The notes beneath the pieces were generated by a model. The model was not told the origin of the DNA, did no database searches, and saw only the letters and a list, made by a program, of their open reading frames with translations. From Scilla litardierei (Eukaryota; Streptophyta; Magnoliopsida; Asparagales; Asparagaceae): 64,000 nucleotides of DNA. The stretch spans positions 284,892,165 to 284,956,164 of the forward strand of contig CM061142.1 in NCBI GenBank assembly GCA_030789695.1, in the 5' to 3' direction. Of this stretch, positions 46,509 to 57,631 are shown in pieces; the stretch's first letter is position 1, and every line of letters begins with the position of its first letter. Position numbers and translations under genes: made by a program.

Positions 46509-48949
46509 TGTTGGGGTTTTGGCGGACCCCCAGAGCTCGGATCCGTATCCGTCCTAAGTCGGACGGACTACGGAGGCACAAAAGCGCAGCGGAAAAACGG
46601 AAATCATATTTCTACACTAGCTAAACTATTTAGCTAGGCTCTGGGGAGCCAGAACCTAGCCCGATCTATGCCGACTTGGAGTGGGTCTGACCACCCCAAG
46701 AAGGATCTACACTAAGCGACTAATTAATAATTACGCTAAAAACGCTTAATCCACATACCCAGAATCTTGGCCCTGGAGCAGGCAAGATGTACCGCACCGT
46801 CTTGAGAAGCTCCTCGTAGTCGAGCCGCGTTGACCCGATCTCCCTGAGCCGCCTCGCACCCTCGCACCGATCCGCCCGAGCCGCTTTCGCCTCCGAGCCG
46901 ATCACACGCGGTAGAAAGTTTCACTTGAGAAGAACCCGCGTCTTAGACGTCCGGATCAGATCCAAACCCCCTTCGTAGTCGTGCTAGGACTACTCCGGAG
47001 AATAAGAAAATTTGAGAGAGAGATTTAGTCACCGATCGAGCCTGCTCTAAAATTCTGGAGCTACTCGATCGTTGACTGGTGTGTTTTTCAACGAGGAGAG
47101 TGCACCCCTATTTATATAGGGAGTGAGCACTCAACTTCTCGTTGCGGGCAATGTGGGACAATCCCCATGAAGAGAAAAATAAATTAAGTCATTTGGCTTA
47201 ATTTCAACTTTAAAGTTAGCCTTTCACAAAGTCAAACTTTAACGAATTAATTCTCCTCACATACTAAACTTCAGACACCAAACAAGCTATCAATCAGAAA
47301 GGCTTGGAATGGTGAATGCGTAGGAACTGACGGTGACGAATTTCGACTTCGTTTGACCCCTCAAACAATTGCTCAAAGTTTAGCAATTTTCACAAAATTC
47401 GTAGCCGTCATTAGGGTTTTCAAAAACCCTAATTTGACTTAAGTTGCGGGCGCGCCCGCTAGACTTAGCGGGCGCGCCCGCCCAAGGGGGCAAGGGCGGG
47501 CCGCCCGCCCGCTGCTGCAGCGGGCGCTGGCCCGCTGCGTGCAGCGGGCCACGCCCGCTGTGCAGCGGGCCACGCCCGCTGTGCAGCGGGCGCCCGCCCG
47601 CTGCGCACAGCGGGCCAGCGCCCGCTGCTGCAGCGGGCGTCGCCCGTTTGCCTTTGCACATGGGCCTTTTGGCCCAGTGGGTCTAACCCACTTCCCCTTG
47701 AACTCTTTCTGTGTTTCTGGGCTCGTTTGAGCTCCAATTTGGACGCGGTTTGAACCTGTGTCTAGACCGGGACGTTCCCGTCATCCAGGTAACCCTTTCC
47801 AACAAGTTTGTTCCTACTAAATTCGTTGTAACTAATTTACAACACGTTTAGTCAAAGTTAGCATCTAATGCAACGTTGTGTCCCTATTGCTAATGCGACT
47901 AACTTTCACAACTTAACTTGTGAATATCATCAAATGACATTTCTCTCTATTCTATATTCCTATTACTAAGACACGAGCACTGCTCGGTGTGAGACCCTAC
48001 AGCCTGACCTTACTACAGGTTGGGGCTCGAAACCCCTAGACGACGGTCACTACGAGCAGTAGCTGTCGTCCCTGTTTCAGAGTCATCATAACGTGATCGA
48101 CCCTTTGACAAAAGTGTCATAGGGTTTGCATTGGCTGTGTCAGTGATGAATTCCGTTAGCTAAAATCCCTTCGTCAAGACTGTGTTATTGTTGGCCTAGG
48201 GTATGGTTTACTGTCAACCCTATTAGACAACATTGGTCAGTATACGGCGGTCTTTATTGTATACACGTTGTACTACTTGCAACGTACCCCGGCCGAGGAT
48301 TAACATAAAGACCGTACTGAGCCTATAACACTAACTTCCCTTTAATGGAAGTGACGAATCCCATCTTAGTCATTTACTCACCTTGAGAGCTTCAGGTGCA
48401 ACCCAACCTAAGATCTTTCATCAGGACTGGTCCTCGAAGCTAGATCATGGGTCTAAGCTACACCGTCCGCTCACAGGTTGGTACAGATGACTTCAGGTCT
48501 TAAGGATCAACTAACATATCATCACCCTAGAGTTATTAAAGACAGATCATTAAAGTTAACCATTTAATAACTCTAACTTGGTCGTTCAGTGAACTCATTC
48601 TCAAATGAGCACCTGTGTCTCGTCTCCGACTTCGCTAAGTCGAATGACTATGAGATCATCATTACCCGAAGGCAAGACGAAGACACAGTGATCTATCCGA
48701 TGTGTCGATATCCAGTTCTCGACACATCTATGATCACGAACCGTTTAAGACTTACGTTTCTATTCGGTCACTTACTTACTCATAATCGAGATCTCATCTA
48801 GATATGTAAGGACCTAACTATAAGTCTATGGATATTATCTAAGTATATTAATACAAATCTTTTTATACCTAGAATAATACGTACCATATACGGTATGAAC
48901 AAGACGTAAAATCAAGATAAATTGCCTTATGGGCATATATCTTCCTACA
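46509..48949 (-). repeat. 5' LTR of element E
   Basis: 2441 bp. It matches the 3' LTR closely but includes a 344-base GC-rich block (47351-47694). It has a TATA-like TATTTATATAGGGA near 47110 on the plus strand. No gene is visible. Confidence 0.93.
47351..47694. repeat. GC-rich palindromic block present in only one LTR of E
   Basis: The core (about 47447-47646) is built from GCCCGCTG and CAGCGGGC words in alternating orientation, including AGCGGGCGCGCCCGC, and can fold into many strong hairpins. It is flanked by ACTTC at both edges (47346-47350 and 47690-47694). The 3' LTR has a single ACTTC there, as expected for a deletion between short repeats. Confidence 0.9.
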
Positions 48950-50205
48950 GAATCGACCATGTACTCCTCGGTGGTGGGTGAAGTGGTGTGACGAGCGTGG
49001 CGTGTGGGCCGAGAAGAGGAGGCACCAGTGGCCTTCCTCTTCCCACGCCGTGCAGGTGTGGGCTCCCCCTAGAGCGAGGAGGCATCGTGCTATAGACACG
49101 CAGAGTGTGTCGGAATAAAAATAAAGAGAGGGTAGAGTTTATCAGCTCATACCACTCTCGTGGGTTAGAGCTTCGAGGTACTTCGGTGGCTCTCATTGAC
49201 GCAATGGCAGTAGCCGTCAATGTAGTGATATATTATGTCGATGGATCCCCTCAAGGCACGAGTCAGGCATGGTCACGAGCCTTAGTTGGATCCACTAACT
49301 CTCTAATTAAATCTCAGGGATACTCCTTAAGCTAATCAATTCCATCGACAGTGGGCATGATCTCAGTACGAGTTCTCCTAGAGATTTGGCTGGATCGACC
49401 AAAAATACTTCCCCTTTATTTCCAACACAACCTAGAAATCCAGATCTACATCTTTTTCCTAGAGTCTTAGGGCTAACCCATCAGCCCTAGAGAAGATTAC
49501 TCACACATGGCAATTACAACAAATAAAGATGCAATTTTTACCATGGAAAACATCGTAACAATTAAAGCAAGCAAGAAGTGAGAATCGTACGTACCAAAAC
49601 AAGGAGAGAACAATACACAATGGAAAATAAACGAACTCCAATAGATTCCAAGGCGCAAGAGACAATAAAAATTCAATCTTTTGCAACGACGGCTCAATAG
49701 AAACCCTAGATCTAAAAAAACATAATTAAATCTCTCCCCTCTAAAAAAATAATCAAAAGCCCATTAAAACGTGAGGAAAAATGTCTTAAATACATAGAGG
49801 GTGGACCCCACAAGAAAATCTGAAAGTCTAGAAATTTTGGGACCACAAGTCGCCGACCGAGTCAGCTACTCGATCGAGTAGGCGCCTGTTCGGTCGAGCA
49901 GGCACCTTAGCTGCTGCTTGCTAAAAAAGGGATCAGGCCTACTCGGGCGAGTAGCCCGCCTACTCGGTCGAGTCGTTAATAGGCCGGAACTCCCCCTCCA
50001 AATCGTCGCTATGTCTACTCGGGTCGAGTAGGCCCTGCTCGGTCGAGTCGTCAGAGGATCAAACATTCTTCACCAAAACGTCACCCTGCTTGCTCGGGTC
50101 GAGTAAGTCCTACTCGGTAAAGTAGGATGCTGGTAGAAGGGAGCTCGAAAGCTGGATCGACTCGGTCGAGTCATCACTCTGCTCGGTCGAGTAGGGCATG
50201 CATGT
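48950..50205 (-). mobile_element. Element D, right part: third-ORF N-terminus fused to an LTR fragment
   Basis: 48950-49085 encodes the N-terminus of D's third ORF (minus strand, MPPRSRG). From about 49150 the sequence aligns with the interior of the Athila LTR (ACCACTCTCGTGGGTTAGA and TTGACGCAATGGC match 30317-30373 of B) up to palindromes at about 49855-50195. The gag-protease region and LTR end that should lie between are missing, so D has a large internal deletion. Its outer boundary near 50205 is approximate. Confidence 0.75.
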
Positions 50206-50372
50206 TCTTCCTGAAGTAAATTATTTAGCGTGTGCATACACAATCTTTTGGTTATGAGTTTTTGCGTGAAATTTGGCTTGGAGTACTTCTATATGACGAC
50301 TGAAGGACAAGTAAAGAAAACTATTAAAACTTGGAAATTACACCACTTACAAAAGCGAATAACTCAACTTTA

Positions 50373-53104
50373 TTACCTCCGATAAGAGTCAAATATGTGT
50401 AGATTATTTAGAACATATGAATGTACTTGTTCAAGCTCAATTTTACTAAAGCGTGTGGCTTCTCCATAATTATTATAGAATACTCCATCAGTAACTCTTG
50501 CCGGACGATTTACCCTTGTGTCTACACCATGCAAATAAAGAGATATGAACATCAAGGCCTCGTTTTACGTATAATTCTTGGAAATTGACCCTTCTGGCCT
50601 TGCATGATTGTGCACAAGTTGCTTCATGAACCTTAGATACATGCGGTTCAAAAATCATAAAAAGGTTCAAATTCACGTTTAATTTTGTTCCTAGCAAAAT
50701 AGAATAATATATGTCACGTTGTTCATGTTTCAACGAGGTACATCCATCGATATTGTACCGGCCATGTAATGCGGGCCTCCTGTCCCAGGTGCACAGTAAG
50801 ATGAACCATGATTGTAAAGAATGAAGTGGGAAATTTTTTTCCAATTACACAGTGCAAGTATAACCCGTGCCTCTAAATCTTCAAACTCACCACTGTCTAT
50901 CACTTTCGAGCACACCTGCCTGAAGAACCCACAGAACTGTATCAGGACTTTTGCAAGCTTCTTATCGACGTGACGTAATGCAACCGTAAGCAATTGATGT
51001 AGCAAGATATGATAATCATGTGTCTTCAATCCAAATATCTTCATCTAGTCTATGTGCACACATCTTGATATATTCGAAGCATATCCATCCGGTATCTTCA
51101 ATGACTTGAGAAATACATATAGATTATGAATTTCATCTCTTGACAGGGTGACCCGAGAAGTTGGCAGGTCGTACTTGTAATTTTCCTTTTGTACAGCCTG
51201 CAATTCAAGACGTATATTCAATTTTTTTAAGTCAAGTCGAGCCTTTACTCCGTCTTTTAACTTGTTGGTGTCTTGCATCAATGTATACAACAGATCTTCA
51301 CATATGTTCTTTGCGATGTGCATGACGTCCAAGTTGTGACGTATTTTCAAATTCCTCCAATATGGTAATTGGAAGAAAATACTAAACTTTGACCAACCAC
51401 TTGGTAGTATTAGAACATCTGCTGTGTTAGAATCTGTGTGCGACACTCGAGGCATTCTTCTTTTAGTTTTGCCCTTGCCCTTGCCCTTGCCCTTTCCTTT
51501 TCCCTTTGCAATCCGCCTTCTAACACCAAGAGGGTGCTCTTTGCTATATCTGTTCTTTCCAAACTTCACTCTCTGCAAAGGGTGAAGTGCTTCAAATATG
51601 TCCTCTCCGGTTAGTTGCTCTGGGGCTTCTCGGCATTCGGTTTTGCCGTCGAACATATGTCCATGTCTCCTATAACTATGAATCGCATGCAACCATCTTC
51701 TGTTTTTTTAAAAGCAAAACTTACGGCTATATTTCAGGAATGTGCCCTCATAACCTGTCGTACAAACCGGGCAAGCCGTCCTACCTTTCGTCGACCAACC
51801 AGATAGATTAGCATACGTCGGGAAGTCGTTTATCGTCCATAAAACAATAGCACGCATGCAGAAACTTTGCTTTGTCAGGACGTCGAAAGTGGCATCAAAG
51901 CTTCAGAACATCAATTAAGGGCTGCATGAAAACGTCGATATCATTTCCAGGTGAGTATTTTCCAGGAATCAATAGTAACAGTATTAAGTATGGTTGCTTC
52001 ATGCACATATGAGGTGGGAGGTTATACGGGGTCAGCAACACGGGCCAAATGGACCAACCAGAGCTCATCACTCCAAACGGATTAAACCCACCGCTTGCGA
52101 GACCAAGTCTAAGATTCCTCGTCTCCCTTGTAAAGTCGGGATAAATACGGTCGATATGCTTCCATGCTTCCCCATCGGTAGGATGCCTCAATTTTTCGTC
52201 CTCTATGCGGTCGGTGGAATGCCATCGCATTTTATCCTGCCAATTCAGCAGACATGAAAAACCTCTGCAGCCTTAGTATAATTGGGAAATATCGAAGAAC
52301 CTTCATCGAATTCTGCTTCTTCTTTTGGACTGTAGGACCATCCCTCGTCACACCTATTCTTTGTTCAACTTGCCACCGGGGAACATGACATATTGGACAT
52401 ACGTGTAGGTCCTTGTTGTCTTTGTAGTATAGAATAAAATCGTTAGGGCATGCGTCAATTTTCTTATAATCGAGCCCTAACGTATTAACGATTTTGCTCT
52501 CTTCATAATGAGTAGCTGGAATGTTGTCCTGCCCACCGGGAACTACCCTTCTAAACAAATCCAACAAAATCTCAAAATGTGTAATCGCCATTCCGCTTAG
52601 TGTTCAGATATGCATCAGTCTAATCATGAATGATAGCCTCGTGAACTCCGTGCATCCTTCGTATAAATCAGACTCATTATCCTCCAATAATTTCATCAAT
52701 CGATCATAGTCAACGGTTTGAAGATCATTATCTGACATGTTTCCGCTCGGTGCACCAGTATCTTCCAACATTGTATCTATGTCATCTGCCATTTGATCTA
52801 CATGCACAATACGCTCTTCTGCCCTAAGTATCTCCTCTGTTACGGCACCTTCTCCATGGTAACTCCAAAATTTATAATTGGGGTCGAACCCGTGAGACAC
52901 CAAATGGACACGTACAATGTACTTCTGAAGGATCTCATCGTTCTGGCACCTCTTGCAAGGGCAACAGATTTTTCCACTGGACATGCTTAGAGGGTTGGCA
53001 TCGGCGTATGCTAAGAACGCATCTATCCCCTCTAAGTATCTTTGGTTTCCAGTCATGTTTAGATCCGATAATTCCATAAACGACTTGTCAGGAACCTCCG
53101 GCAT
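50373..53104 (-). pseudogene. TNP2-like CACTA transposase (decayed)
   Basis: In order on the minus strand: a transposase-associated domain (53104-52604; RYLEGIDAFLAYADANP, ICCPCKRCQN, VSHGFDPNYKFWSYHGEG); Transposase_21 blocks (52591-51045; KIDACPNDFILYYKD, CPICHVPRW, MRWHSTDRIEDEKLRHPTDG, RLGLASGGFNPFGVM, YNLPPHMCMKQPYLIL, YWRNLKIRHNLDVMHIAKNI, LKDGVKARLDL); a DUF4218-like part (51044-50730; GLKTHDYHILLHQLL, FFRQVCSKVID); and a short C-terminal remnant at 50555-50373. A (KG)n stretch at about 51471-51508 is low complexity. Many stops and frameshifts show it is dead. Intact, it would cut and reinsert CACTA elements. Confidence 0.88.
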
Positions 53105-53460
53105 CTATAATTGACGATGAAATTTACATGTAATTGTGTATCAACCATTTATACATTTCTAAAGTAACTATTCTGAGAAACTTTAAATGATAGTCGAATC
53201 TTTCATAAAAATTTGCAGCTATCATTGTGATACCAAGAGTGTATGTTTTAACATGGCTAGGTTCTCATTAATCTAAAACTAAAATAAATTCTATTTTTCC
53301 TTGATATCTAACTAAAATAAATTTATACCAAGAGTGTATGTTTTAACATGCATGGCTAGGTTCTCATTAATCTAAAATTAAAATAAATTCTATTTTTCCT
53401 TGATATCACCAATATAATCTAAAATAAAAATAAATTCTATTATTCCTAAAACCTAAACTT

Positions 53461-53900
53461 CCCCCCACCCCAATCCGACACCTAACCCTTTACCCTAACC
53501 TCAACTCCCTAACCATAACCCTAGCCCTAACCATAACCCTAAACCTTCCCCCAACCCCCATCCGACACCTAACCCTTTTTACCCTAACCTCAACCCTACA
53601 CTCAACCCTACCCTCAACCCTAATCCTAGCACTGACGCCAACCCTATCACTAACCGAACCCTAACCCAAAACCATATTTGTAAACCCTACCCTACCCCCA
53701 ACACCTAAACCAAACCCTTACCTTAAACCCTCACCAACCAAACCCCTGCCCATACCCTAACCCTAGCCCCAACCCCTTCCCTAGACCTAAACCCAAACCC
53801 AAACCCAAACCCAAATCCAAACCCAAACCCTAACCCTAACACTAACTAGAACCCTAACCCTAACCCTAACCGTGTACCTAACCCTAACCCTAACAATTAA
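53461..53900. repeat. Degenerate telomere-like (CCCTAA/CCCAAA)n tract
   Basis: About 440 bases of C-rich repeats inside the 5' part of CACTA 1. The cleanest runs (about 53826-53900) are CCCTAA hexamers rather than the plant CCCTAAA heptamer, mixed with CCCAAA and CCTAAC variants. It lies between the transposase and the terminus. Confidence 0.85.
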
Positions 53901-54229
53901 CACGTTTCTCGAGCGGGGGCGTGCGCCGGTGAGGGATGTGTCGAAGGGGGGGTCGGGGTCCGGGATTGGGGGAGTAGGAGGCGAGGGGAGCTGGGGCAAC
54001 GACGGTGGCCGATGCCCCCTCCGATGCCCCCTCTGCCCATTCTAGTGAAATTAGGGCGAAAAGCGTACCTTGCACGGTAGCTGGCATCGGCTCCTTCGTC
54101 GTCATCTTCGTCGTCGTCGTCGTCGTCGTTGCCATCCCCCCTATCTCTCATGGCGGATCAAAATTGGAAAGTTTTACCCAAATTGGGGGCGCGTGCTCCC
54201 CCCAATTTGGGTAATTTTTTTACTGGCAA

Positions 54230-54542
54230 CTGACTTTTAGCCACGGACTTATCCGTGGCCGTTACTATTATTGGCCACGGACATATCCCTGGCTAATACG
54301 TAACAGCCATGACATATTTTTCACCACTTTTCCATGGCTGATAGTTATCGGCCACAGACAATTCTGTGGCTGAAGGTCAACATACCCCCACGGAAATGTC
54401 CGCGGGCAATAATCCGTGGGCCAAGTTTTTCCCCAGCCACGGAAATTTGGCCACGTACAAATCCGTGGCTGATATCCTACTATCAGCCACGGATTTGTCA
54501 GTGGCTAAATTTCCGTGGCTGAAGACACTTTTTCAACCAGTG
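54230..54542. repeat. 5' terminus and subterminal repeats of CACTA 1
   Basis: At least ten copies of GCCACGGA or its complement TCCGTGGC in both orientations within 310 bases, ending in the terminal CACTGGTTGAAAAA. Subterminal arrays of this kind are the transposase-binding regions of CACTA elements. Confidence 0.85.
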
Positions 54543-56008
54543 GGTGTAGTGTAGATTCACGGCTGTGTTGATGCCTTCAGCTAAAAACTTCATGATTAGA
54601 AAAAGTGGCACATCCGTGTTGTTGAAGCTGTAGCTTTTCTCCTTGGGCATATATGACGGTGCGATCGTGTGTATACGCACGTCTGAGCTGCTTTGAAGAA
54701 AGCCCCATGTGACCTTCGTTCTTCTTCGTCACTTGCCATCTTCTCTCCTTCGCTTCTCATGTCGCTTCTTTACATCATTTTGCACGCAATTATCCCTGAA
54801 ATATAGACAATGTCCCCAAGAAGTAAAATGAAAAAATAAAATAAAATAAGATATGCATGGATCATGTAAAATAAATGCAAAATATGCAAGGATGATGAGA
54901 TGAAAATATGTGCAAAATATAACTTAACACAATCTCACCCTTTGGTATACTGATCTCTGTGATTGATCTCTGCGGCTGGGAGCTGCAATGCTGAGAGGCC
55001 AACACGACATGGAGAAGCTTGGGGAAGGTGATGAGTCACGACCATCTTTTGGAGGGATTGAGATTCGGGGCTCGGATTTTGTAGGCGATTGGATTTGTGA
55101 ATGATTCGGTTGGTGAGATTAGCGATATGGAAGAAGGGGAAAGATTAGATTTGGGATGAAGGGGACAAGTAGCGGGGAGATTAGAGTAAGTGATGGAGAT
55201 AAGGAGATGGGGATATAAGAGTAAGCGAACTGATGGATCAGAGATGTGGAGAAGGGGAGATTAGAGTAAGCGATGGAGGGCAGATCAGATCCCAACACCT
55301 TATAGTGGGGATATCACTGACGGGTCTATCAGCGAAAGTTTTTCGTGATGGGATATTACTGACGGGTCCATCATTGAAAGTTAATGAAAAAAATCTAGGA
55401 TTTTTTAGTGGGGATTTCACTAACATTGACGTCAGTGAAACTAATTTTTGCTGACTGACGGATCAGTCAGTGAAAGTAATGTAGCACTGATGTCACCGTT
55501 AGCAAAACCAATTGTCACTAACGGCTATGATTTCGTCAAGGAAAGCAACAACTGTTACTGATGGAAATAATTTTTCGTCAACGAAAGGTTACGTGCCATG
55601 TTAAAAAAAATAAGGCACCAACCTATGGAGCATTATTGACACAAACAGATTAACGTCAGTGTTGTCATCGAAAAGCAATTTTGACGGCATATTCCGTCAG
55701 CAATAAAGACTTTCACCAATGGTACGGTCAGTGAATAACGTAATTTCACTGACGTCTACTTGTACGTCAGTGAAAGTGTAAAGTGCCAATCTTTCATTAA
55801 CAGTAGGACTTACTGTCAGCAAAAGTCGGTCTTTCACTGACTGCTACCGTCGGTAAATGTCCATTTTTGCCAACGGGAAATGATACAGTCAGTAAAGGTC
55901 TACTTTCACTAACGGCTATGTTTTGTCGTTAGCAAAATACTGACTTTAATGACGGTAACTTATGTCGGCAGTAATAGTCCGTCATAAATAAGCGATTTTC
56001 TAATAGTG
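54543..56008 (-). mobile_element. CACTA transposon 2, 5' end fragment
   Basis: The terminus CACTATTAGAAAATCGC is on the minus strand at 56008-55992. It is followed by an array of TCACTGACG/CGTCAGTGA words in both orientations (about 55300-55990). Further in (minus strand) is a C/T-rich leader and an ATG frame at about 55043 (MVVTHHLPQ), and an acceptor-like TCTATATTTCAG near 54800. Past it comes a frame starting MASDEEERRSHGAFFKAAQT, then in another frame PSYMPKEKSYSFNN. I cannot name this protein. The element stops abruptly at CACTA 1's terminus. Confidence 0.7.
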
Positions 56009-57177
56009 TAAGAACTTGGGCTCGAGTACTTGGACTTAAGATCTTGGAGAAAGGACATATACTTCATGCTCATCAATGAACTAGTCCAGATTTGATTATA
56101 TCTGTGTCGTTAATTTATTTTTTCTTTGTATAGATCTTTGTATATAGCATTGATCTCAACATCAGTATCCTTTATTTATGTCAACCCAATAATACTTGAT
56201 TCTTGAATTAAACATATGATCTTTGTTGTGTTAGTCAACTAAACACCGCTGATAGTCAATAAACAATGAATAGATTATCTTTATATTCAAGTTCATATTG
56301 ATTAGTCGACTAATCTCTTATTCTAGTTAACTGATATAAAATATTATTTTTCCGTCCTTTGAACTGCTAGTTGACTAACCATTGCTCATTAATCTACTAA
56401 GCCAGACCAACTCTTTTATGACTATAAACCATTGTTCGACTAACTAGAGCTTCTAGTCAACTAGTCCACTAAAATGAGTTTCAGTCGACTAATATAGACC
56501 TTGATCCTTGTCTATTTTGACCGACTAATTGACTAATATAGAAATAATTAACTAGTCAAGACTGTTTTTGTATGTTGGCTATTCAACATATTTTGCTTGT
56601 TCATTCACTCATCGAAAAAAGTTTTATTTTTAAGAATTGTGAATTTTGCGACAGATGGATAAACGAGTAAAACCTATTGGATTCACATGATATTTGTTGT
56701 TTTGTGGTTTTAAAATATAAAAATCAAAATGAACGATTTAAATCGTTTGAAAAAGGAGTTTTTGAGGCCACATATGAGACGTAAGCTCATATATCATATG
56801 ATGCATTGTATTCTCTTTTTAAATATCCAGCCTTTAAATGAGCTATATTTAGATATCAATCCCTCAGCTTTTTGTGTTTTAAAAATAATCCCTTAAAAGA
56901 AAAAATTTGGTATATTTTAAAGTATTTAAAGAAATATTTTCAACGATATCTTAAGTTACAAAATTTAACCAAATGGGCTAATTAGATGTAAAGTATTTGA
57001 GGAACTTTTCGTAATACAATGATTTGAAGGACTAATATCAATTAATATGAATTACAAGGAAAATGCATCACACAATGCTAAGGACGATGTTAAAGCACTC
57101 CATTTTCAATGAAATTTGTCCCGTTTGAAAGAAAAGGAGAAGAGGCAGAAAGTGAAAAAGGTTTCCAATATGCTTTG
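56009..57177. other. Gene-free AT-rich segment with AGTCGACTA-like words
   Basis: No credible ORF or RNA gene. About 56235-56560 has a loose cluster of words related to TTAGTCGACTAA and TTAGTTGACTA in both orientations, like the palindrome clusters in the neighbouring LTR elements. It may be part of an LTR whose ends I cannot identify. Confidence 0.5.
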
Positions 57178-57523
57178 TGTCACGACCCGCTTCCCTAAAA
57201 TGGAGGCGAGACGTGAAAAGGTCTGCACGAGAGTGGAGCTGTGAAGCCCCAAACCCGATAAGCGTCCACAATACATAAACATGTCCCTGTAACCACAACA
57301 GAATAACAATAATAACACAAGGAGAGACTGAAATAAAATTCCTCATCTCACAAAATTGTCCAACACCAACATAGGTCCAACGTCCAGAAAAGCCACCAGG
57401 CTAAAAGAAAAGAGTCTAAAGGCCCAGAACAAGGCCAACAAAAGCAACAACAACAACAAAGTATAGGTGCTACGCACTGATAACAAAACAACTGTCTAAC
57501 AAAAGTAAAACACAACGAAGACA

Positions 57524-57631
57524 CTAGGACTGGTCCCCAGTGTCCACGTACTCCCCGTCAAACACAAGCTCGGGCTCGGCGTCAGCAAACACCTCGTCCT
57601 CCACGAGGTACTCAGGCTCAGGATCTAACAT
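57524..57631 (-). CDS. Acidic 35-aa micro-ORF in the LTR of element F
   Basis: ATG at 57631-57629, TAG at 57526-57524. It begins MLDPEPE, contains EDEVFADAEPE, ends VDTGDQS, and is the same length as in element C with 28 of 35 residues identical. Nine of the 16 changed codons are synonymous. Both ORFs lie about 345 bases from their LTR end. Function and expression are unknown. Confidence 0.5.
   Translation of the reverse strand: MLDPEPEYLVEDEVFADAEPELVFDGEYVDTGDQS

Larger units (their letters stand above)
32690..48949 (-). mobile_element. Element E: gag-only Ty1/copia retrotransposon
   Basis: On the minus strand the LTRs start TGTAGGAAGA and end CCCCAACA (46509-48949 as 5' LTR, 32690-34788 as 3' LTR). 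The duplication GAATC lies at 32685-32689 and 48950-48954. The primer site TGGTATCAGAGCC and the tract AAGTGGGAGA are typical copia signals. After removing element G, the interior is about 3.9 kb with gag as the only gene. No protease, integrase or RT is visible, so it is non-autonomous. Confidence 0.93.
50206..54542 (-). mobile_element. CACTA (En/Spm) transposon 1, truncated at its 3' end
   Basis: The 5' terminus is on the minus strand at 54542: CACTGGTTGAAAAAGTG, followed by subterminal repeats of AGCCACGGA/TCCGTGGCT (54230-54540). A TNP2-type transposase remnant runs leftwards to about 50373. No matching right-hand inverted repeat is seen before the LTR fragment of D, so the 3' end is missing. 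50206-50372 has no recognisable content. Confidence 0.85.

Noticed and set aside
50206..50372. Search for the 3' terminus of CACTA 1 and a target duplication
   Set aside because: No CACTGGTTGAAAAA-type sequence found on the plus strand, so the element is called truncated rather than complete.
53461..53900. A true telomere or chromosome end
   Set aside because: The repeats are degenerate, short and embedded in a CACTA element with more elements on both sides.
53897..54151. Asp-rich minus-strand ORF in CACTA 1
   Set aside because: Driven by a GTC repeat; no conserved domain. It could be an untranslated leader exon, but there is no support.
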